Shown piece after piece: positions 41,693 through 44,870 of a DNA stretch of 44,870 bases. Made by a program: the position numbers and the translations under genes. The stretch is from Alphaproteobacteria bacterium. Its GTDB lineage: Bacteria > Pseudomonadota > Alphaproteobacteria > Rhodospirillales > Rhodospirillaceae. Position 1 is the stretch's first letter; each line of letters begins with the position of its first letter. The notes under the pieces were generated by a model. It was given only the letters and a program-made list of their open reading frames with translations, made no database searches and was not told the DNA's origin. The stretch is from the NCBI GenBank assembly GCA_015233585.1, contig JADFXL010000005.1:1-44870 (forward strand). The letters are read 5' to 3'.

Positions 41693-41998
41693 CGATACCG
41701 CAGATGAATCGGCAGACACACCCCGCCGGTCGTTGAGCTGTCCAGCCAAACTCAAAAAGTTACAAGCACAACCATTATGTTATTTTTGGTAGTGATCCGC
41801 GTAATTTTTCCTCCATGAGGGCATTCCATACGTCATGGAGAAATCAATCCCTAATACAATTGACACCTGAAACAAAGAATGGCAATTTTGCTGGTCGGTT
41901 GTTCTCAAACCGGAGGCGCTATCAATCATTAATTGCTCTAATTGATAGTTGCCCGATAAGATCGAGATCAGGTTATTGCTGACGGCTGGGATTGACGG
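41693..41998. other. AT-rich spacer before the secretin gene
   Basis: No gene is supported in these 306 bases; a minus-strand frame that crosses it is the antisense of the secretin gene. A hairpin TATCAAT (41920-41926) / ATTGATA (41941-41947) lies near the middle of the right half, and TTGACA (41858-41863) is a possible -35 box with only a poor -10 (CAATTT, 41881-41886). The secretin promoter is probably here. Confidence 0.35.
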
Positions 41999-44023
41999 AT
42001 GGTCCGGTGGGGGGAGAGACGTGGATACGCCCGGCCAGTGAAACGCTGGAGATGGTCCGTTGCTTGCGCTGCAGCTCTGGTGACGATGGCGGGGGCGTGT
42101 GCTGGCGGAGGGGAGGCCATTCACGATCCTTCCGCCAACCTCACCAGGAATGACTACGAGTCCCTGCGAGATCGCCGCCCAAAAACCGGGGCCAGCACGG
42201 AACCAGCGATTCCCGAATTCCAGCCGGTGGTAGCGACGCCACGCGAAGGTGCGACCGAGTTGCAAAAAATCGTCACTGTCTCTTTCAATGAAAGCGTATC
42301 CGTCAAGGACATCCTGATCGAACTGGCGCGCAAGGCCAAGGTCGATCTGGAACTTGATCCGCACATCGACAGTAACGTGATTTTCTCCGCCTATGACCGG
42401 CCATTCCAGGAGGTGATCGCGCGCATCACCGATCTGGCCGGACTGCGCTACACCTTCAAGAACGGGGTATTGCGGGTGGAAAAGGACGATCCCTATATCG
42501 TCAACTACCGAGTCGACGGCTTGAACGTGGTGCGCACCGCGACCGAGACCATGAGCGCCTCGACCGACGTATTCAGCGCGGTCAGCGGCAGCGGTGGCAA
42601 CGGTGGCAACAACGGATCGACCGCGTCGCTCCGCTCGAACTCCAGCGGCGATCTGTGGGGCGAAGTAGAAAAGGGGCTGGACCAGATCATCAAGGCAAAC
42701 CAGATGACCAAGGCTGGACTGGAAAAGGCCAAAGCCAGGATGTCCGGCTCGGGGTCCGAAGAATCGCTGGGCCGGGGCCAGATGGTTCCCGGCCAGGCGC
42801 CGCCCCTGCTTCCCGCCCAGCAGCAACAGAGCGTCAACGCCAAGACGGTCGAGGAACTGACCAAAGCGGCACTGAACAATGCAAAAGCGGCGTCGCTGCA
42901 ACAGGAAATGCCGCTTACGGACCTCGCCTCCAGGGTGGGCAAGACGCCTACGACCGCAACAACGGAGCTTGAGCGAACCCTAACAGGTGGGGTGTCCGGC
43001 AGCGTCACCATTTCCGCCAAGGGAGATGGCGACTACTACAGCATCAACAAGCAGGCAGGCATTGCGACCGTCTATGCCGACAGCCGTACCCAGGACAAGA
43101 TCGCCGCCTACCTGAAACAGGTGATGGCCTCCCTGGCCAGTCAGGTGCTGATCGAAGCCCGCATTGTCGAGGTGTCGCTAAACAACGATTTCCGCGCCGG
43201 CATCGACTGGACGGCCGCGTTTGGTCCCAAAACAGCCGTTGGCGGAAATAATAAGAGCATGATTTCCACCACCCTCGTCAACGGCACGAATGCGGCTGTC
43301 ACGACCGACGTAGGTTCGACCTTGGGCAATGTCTTTGCCGCCAGCCTGAACATCGGCAGGGATTTGAACGCAGCCGTCAACCTGCTTAATCAGTTCGGGA
43401 CTCAGCGGACCCTGTCAAGTCCGCGTCTCACGGTTCTGAACAACCAGACCGCGATGCTCAAGGTGGCCAAAAACAGTGTTTATTTCCGGGTTGCCGTGTC
43501 TTCGACTCCGGCCACCACCACGACGCCGGCAACCTACTTGACGACCAGCACGATGAACACCGTGCCAATCGGGCTGGTAATGACCGTACAGCCGTACATC
43601 AATCCCGATACCGACGAAATCATTCTCACGCTGCGGCCGACGGTGAGCCGCGTGGTCGGCGAGGCCGCAGACCCGGCGGTCGCGCTTCAAGCCCTGCAAT
43701 TCGGAGGGGCCATCACCTCCAACGTGCCGGTGGTCGAGGTGCGCGAGATGGATTCGGTTATCCGCACCCACTCCGGTGGCGTGGTGGTGATGGGGGGCAT
43801 GATGGAGGAGCAAGGGATAAATACCGAAATGTCCGTCCCCGGAGTATCGGACATCCCCGGGGTCGGAAATCTGTTCAAGGGCAAGAATGAAAGCAGCGAG
43901 GTGACCGAACTGGTCATTTTCCTGACCGCCAAAATCGTCGACAAACCATTGGTAACGGTGGATAAGGCCGATTACGATTTATATCAGAAATACACGCGGG
44001 ATCCTCGACCGCTGGCATTCTAG
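41999..44023 (+). CDS. Type IV pilus/MSHA-type secretin (PilQ/MshL family)
   Basis: This is 674 aa. A basic head and hydrophobic stretch (WSVACAAALVTMAGACAGGG) act as signal, and the Cys in it might be a weak lipobox. An N-domain (SVSVKDILIELARKAKVDLE; EVIARITDLAGLRYTFKNGV) is followed by a low-complexity region with Gly/Asn runs, a second N-type fold (YADSRTQDKIAAYLKQVM; LIEARIVEVSLNNDFRAGID) and the secretin domain (TLSSPRLTVLNNQTAMLKV; TVQPYINPDTDEIILTLRPT; VPGVSDIPGVGNLFKGKNES). These are the marks of the outer-membrane ring through which pili or type II substrates pass. The start codon is uncertain (GTG 42038 is an alternative). No other assembly genes are adjacent; the pilin at 6613 is 35 kb away. 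Confidence 0.9.
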   Translation: MVRWGERRGYARPVKRWRWSVACAAALVTMAGACAGGGEAIHDPSANLTRNDYESLRDRRPKTGASTEPAIPEFQPVVATPREGATELQKIVTVSFNESVSVKDILIELARKAKVDLELDPHIDSNVIFSAYDRPFQEVIARITDLAGLRYTFKNGVLRVEKDDPYIVNYRVDGLNVVRTATETMSASTDVFSAVSGSGGNGGNNGSTASLRSNSSGDLWGEVEKGLDQIIKANQMTKAGLEKAKARMSGSGSEESLGRGQMVPGQAPPLLPAQQQQSVNAKTVEELTKAALNNAKAASLQQEMPLTDLASRVGKTPTTATTELERTLTGGVSGSVTISAKGDGDYYSINKQAGIATVYADSRTQDKIAAYLKQVMASLASQVLIEARIVEVSLNNDFRAGIDWTAAFGPKTAVGGNNKSMISTTLVNGTNAAVTTDVGSTLGNVFAASLNIGRDLNAAVNLLNQFGTQRTLSSPRLTVLNNQTAMLKVAKNSVYFRVAVSSTPATTTTPATYLTTSTMNTVPIGLVMTVQPYINPDTDEIILTLRPTVSRVVGEAADPAVALQALQFGGAITSNVPVVEVREMDSVIRTHSGGVVVMGGMMEEQGINTEMSVPGVSDIPGVGNLFKGKNESSEVTELVIFLTAKIVDKPLVTVDKADYDLYQKYTRDPRPLAF

Positions 44024-44132
44024 GAACAGATACCCAAATCCGTATAAGCCTAATGTGCCCCATTCATTGAGGTGGACCCCATCGCTTGGACAGCGGAGAG
44101 GCGGAGTTAAGAGAGGGTCCCGCCGGGGTCAT
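44024..44132. other. Spacer between secretin gene and IS3 remnant
   Basis: There is no gene here. TGAGGTGGACCCC (about 44067-44079) has the look of an IS3-family terminal repeat, which would place an IS boundary just after the secretin gene. No terminator was recognised. Confidence 0.35.
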
Positions 44133-44741
44133 CTAGGCGTCCACCCGCAAGGCGAGTGGCGCCACGGAGAACTGTAGCACCTTCTCTATGCCATGTATAT
44201 AAACTTTTGGTTGCTGTTGTGGGGCCTGTGGGTATGTGGGCGAAGGTGAGCATTTCCCCGCTTTTCCGGCGTCAGCCGGACAAGCGGGGGAAGCGCAGCC
44301 GGTCGGCGAAGCCGATCGTCCACATATCCACAGGCCGGCCTCGTACGCCTCGCGCGGCGTCCGATAACCCAGCGCCTGGTGCGGGCGGTCGTCGTTGTAG
44401 AGCGCCAAGTAGCCGCCGATTCCGGCCCGCGCCTCGGCCACCGTGGCGTAGGCCTTGATGAACACCTCCTCGTACTTCAGGCTGCGCCACAGGCGCTCAA
44501 TGAAGATGTTGTCCATGAAGCGGCCCTTGCCGTCCATGCTGATGGCGATGTTCTCGCGTTTCAGCACGCCGGTGAAGTCGCGGCCGGTGAACTGGCTGCC
44601 CTGATCGGTGTTGAAAATCTCTGGGCGGCCGTAGCGGGCCAGTGCTTCCTCCAGGGCCTCGACGCAGAAATCGGCGTCCATGGTGTTGGAGAGCCGCCAC
44701 GCCAACACCCGCCGGCTCGCCCAATCCATGACGGCGACCAA
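44133..44741 (-). pseudogene. IS3-family transposase orfB, 5'-truncated
   Basis: The 202-aa frame on the minus strand begins VAVMDWASRRVLAWRLSNTM, inside the rve integrase core, and continues with IFNTDQGSQFTGRDFTGVLK, GRFMDNIFIERLWRSLKYEE and YNDDRPHQALGYRTPREAYE. The DDE residues that remain are the later Asp (NTDQGSQFT) and Glu (FIERLW); the first catalytic Asp region (usually DITYI) is missing, because the match ends abruptly at 44741. The C-terminus is complete. The element is non-functional; an intervening hairpin element lies where the 5' part should be. Confidence 0.85.
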
Positions 44742-44785
44742 GTCTAAACCACTACCAGCTGGAAGCTGGTAGGTTTGAGTCTAGG
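44741..44785. mobile_element. Hairpin with flanking AGTCTA repeats, possible IS200/IS605-type end
   Basis: CTACCAGCT (44752-44760) pairs with AGCTGGTAG (44764-44772) around a 3-base loop, framed by AGTCTA at 44741-44746 and 44779-44784. Such a subterminal hairpin is typical of IS200/IS605-type ends. It separates the IS3 fragment from the broken OmpA-like gene. No transposase of that family is in view. Confidence 0.35.
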
Positions 44786-44800
44786 CTGGAAGCCGGGAAG

Positions 44801-44870
44801 TTACTCTAAAGAGATGTTGGTTTCGTTCTCCGAACGTTTGCCGTCAGTGTGACCATCGATATAGGCGAGG
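44801..44870 (-). pseudogene. OmpA-like C-terminal domain fragment (gene runs in from right edge, truncated)
   Basis: The minus strand from 44870 reads AYIDGHTDGKRSENETNISL followed by Glu and a stop at 44801-44803. GHTD plus the downstream N-x-S-L matches the peptidoglycan-binding OmpA/MotB motif (GHTDxxG...N..LS..RA), but the protein ends where the conserved Arg-Ala helix should follow. The gene therefore seems to have lost its 3' end to the insertion of the neighbouring mobile DNA. Only 22 codons are visible, so this is tentative. Confidence 0.45.

Noticed and set aside
41780-42901. Minus-strand 373-codon frame
   Set aside because: It is antisense to the secretin N-domain, with no recognisable domain.
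1-44870. tRNA or rRNA genes
   Set aside because: No spacer shows a GGTTCGAATCC-type T-loop with a matching cloverleaf, nor any rRNA-like sequence; a covariance-model scan would be needed to be certain.

Overview
The window looks like a chromosomal segment of an alphaproteobacterium, most likely a Rhodospirillales member of the Magnetospirillum/Phaeospirillum kind. The case rests on GC-rich coding sequence, the alphaproteobacterial gene order kdsD-lptC-lptA-lptB-rpoN, a DUF3422 protein, and a very high density of PAS-rich hybrid histidine kinases and c-di-GMP enzymes. The genus is inferred; no rRNA gene is present and I saw no tRNA gene.

Layout. (1) 1-970: start of a minus-strand P-type ATPase that runs off the left edge, then a spacer holding a perfect 30-bp inverted repeat that looks like a mobile-element remnant. 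(2) 969-5999: an amine-chemistry cluster with a possible 34-aa peptide, a diaminobutyrate aminotransferase, a diaminobutyrate decarboxylase translationally coupled to it, and then two visibly AT-richer genes, an M24-family hydrolase resembling ectoine hydrolase/creatinase and a GNAT acetyltransferase. (3) 6048-6532: wreckage of IS66 and IS5 elements and four exact copies of a 20-bp repeat. (4) 6613-10257: a type IV pilin, TldD and a DUF3422 protein. (5) 10284-27974: a signalling island with three large hybrid histidine kinases, five response regulators, a REC-GGDEF diguanylate cyclase, a GAF/HD-GYP phosphodiesterase and small unknown proteins; a pterin carbinolamine dehydratase is embedded in it. 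(6) 28076-33376: rpoN and the LPS transport/Kdo operon, all on the minus strand, with ATGA overlaps between kdsD, lptC and lptA. (7) 33430-38518: an IS3 fragment, a secreted unknown protein, an extreme Gly/Ala low-complexity secreted protein, a polytopic GT-C-like membrane protein, and two divergent small proteins sharing a FlaG-like core. (8) 38554-44023: polA, carrying an in-frame palindromic repeat element, a small protein, and a type IV pilus/MSHA-type secretin. (9) 44133-44870: a truncated IS3 transposase, a hairpin and the broken end of an OmpA-like gene.

How it fits together. The signalling island pairs a c-di-GMP synthase and a degrading enzyme with sensors whose outputs could control surface behaviour; a pilin, a pilus-type secretin and FlaG-like proteins lie in the same window. 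The OmpR-type regulator at 13867-14583 has tandem TTACA half-sites, ten base pairs apart, in its own divergent promoter region. A closely similar block recurs before the gene at 15378, and a looser version before the diguanylate cyclase, which suggests a small local regulon. The most novel-looking regions are this shared operator, the diaminobutyrate/M24/GNAT cluster, the Gly/Ala-rich secreted protein and the palindromic insert inside polA.
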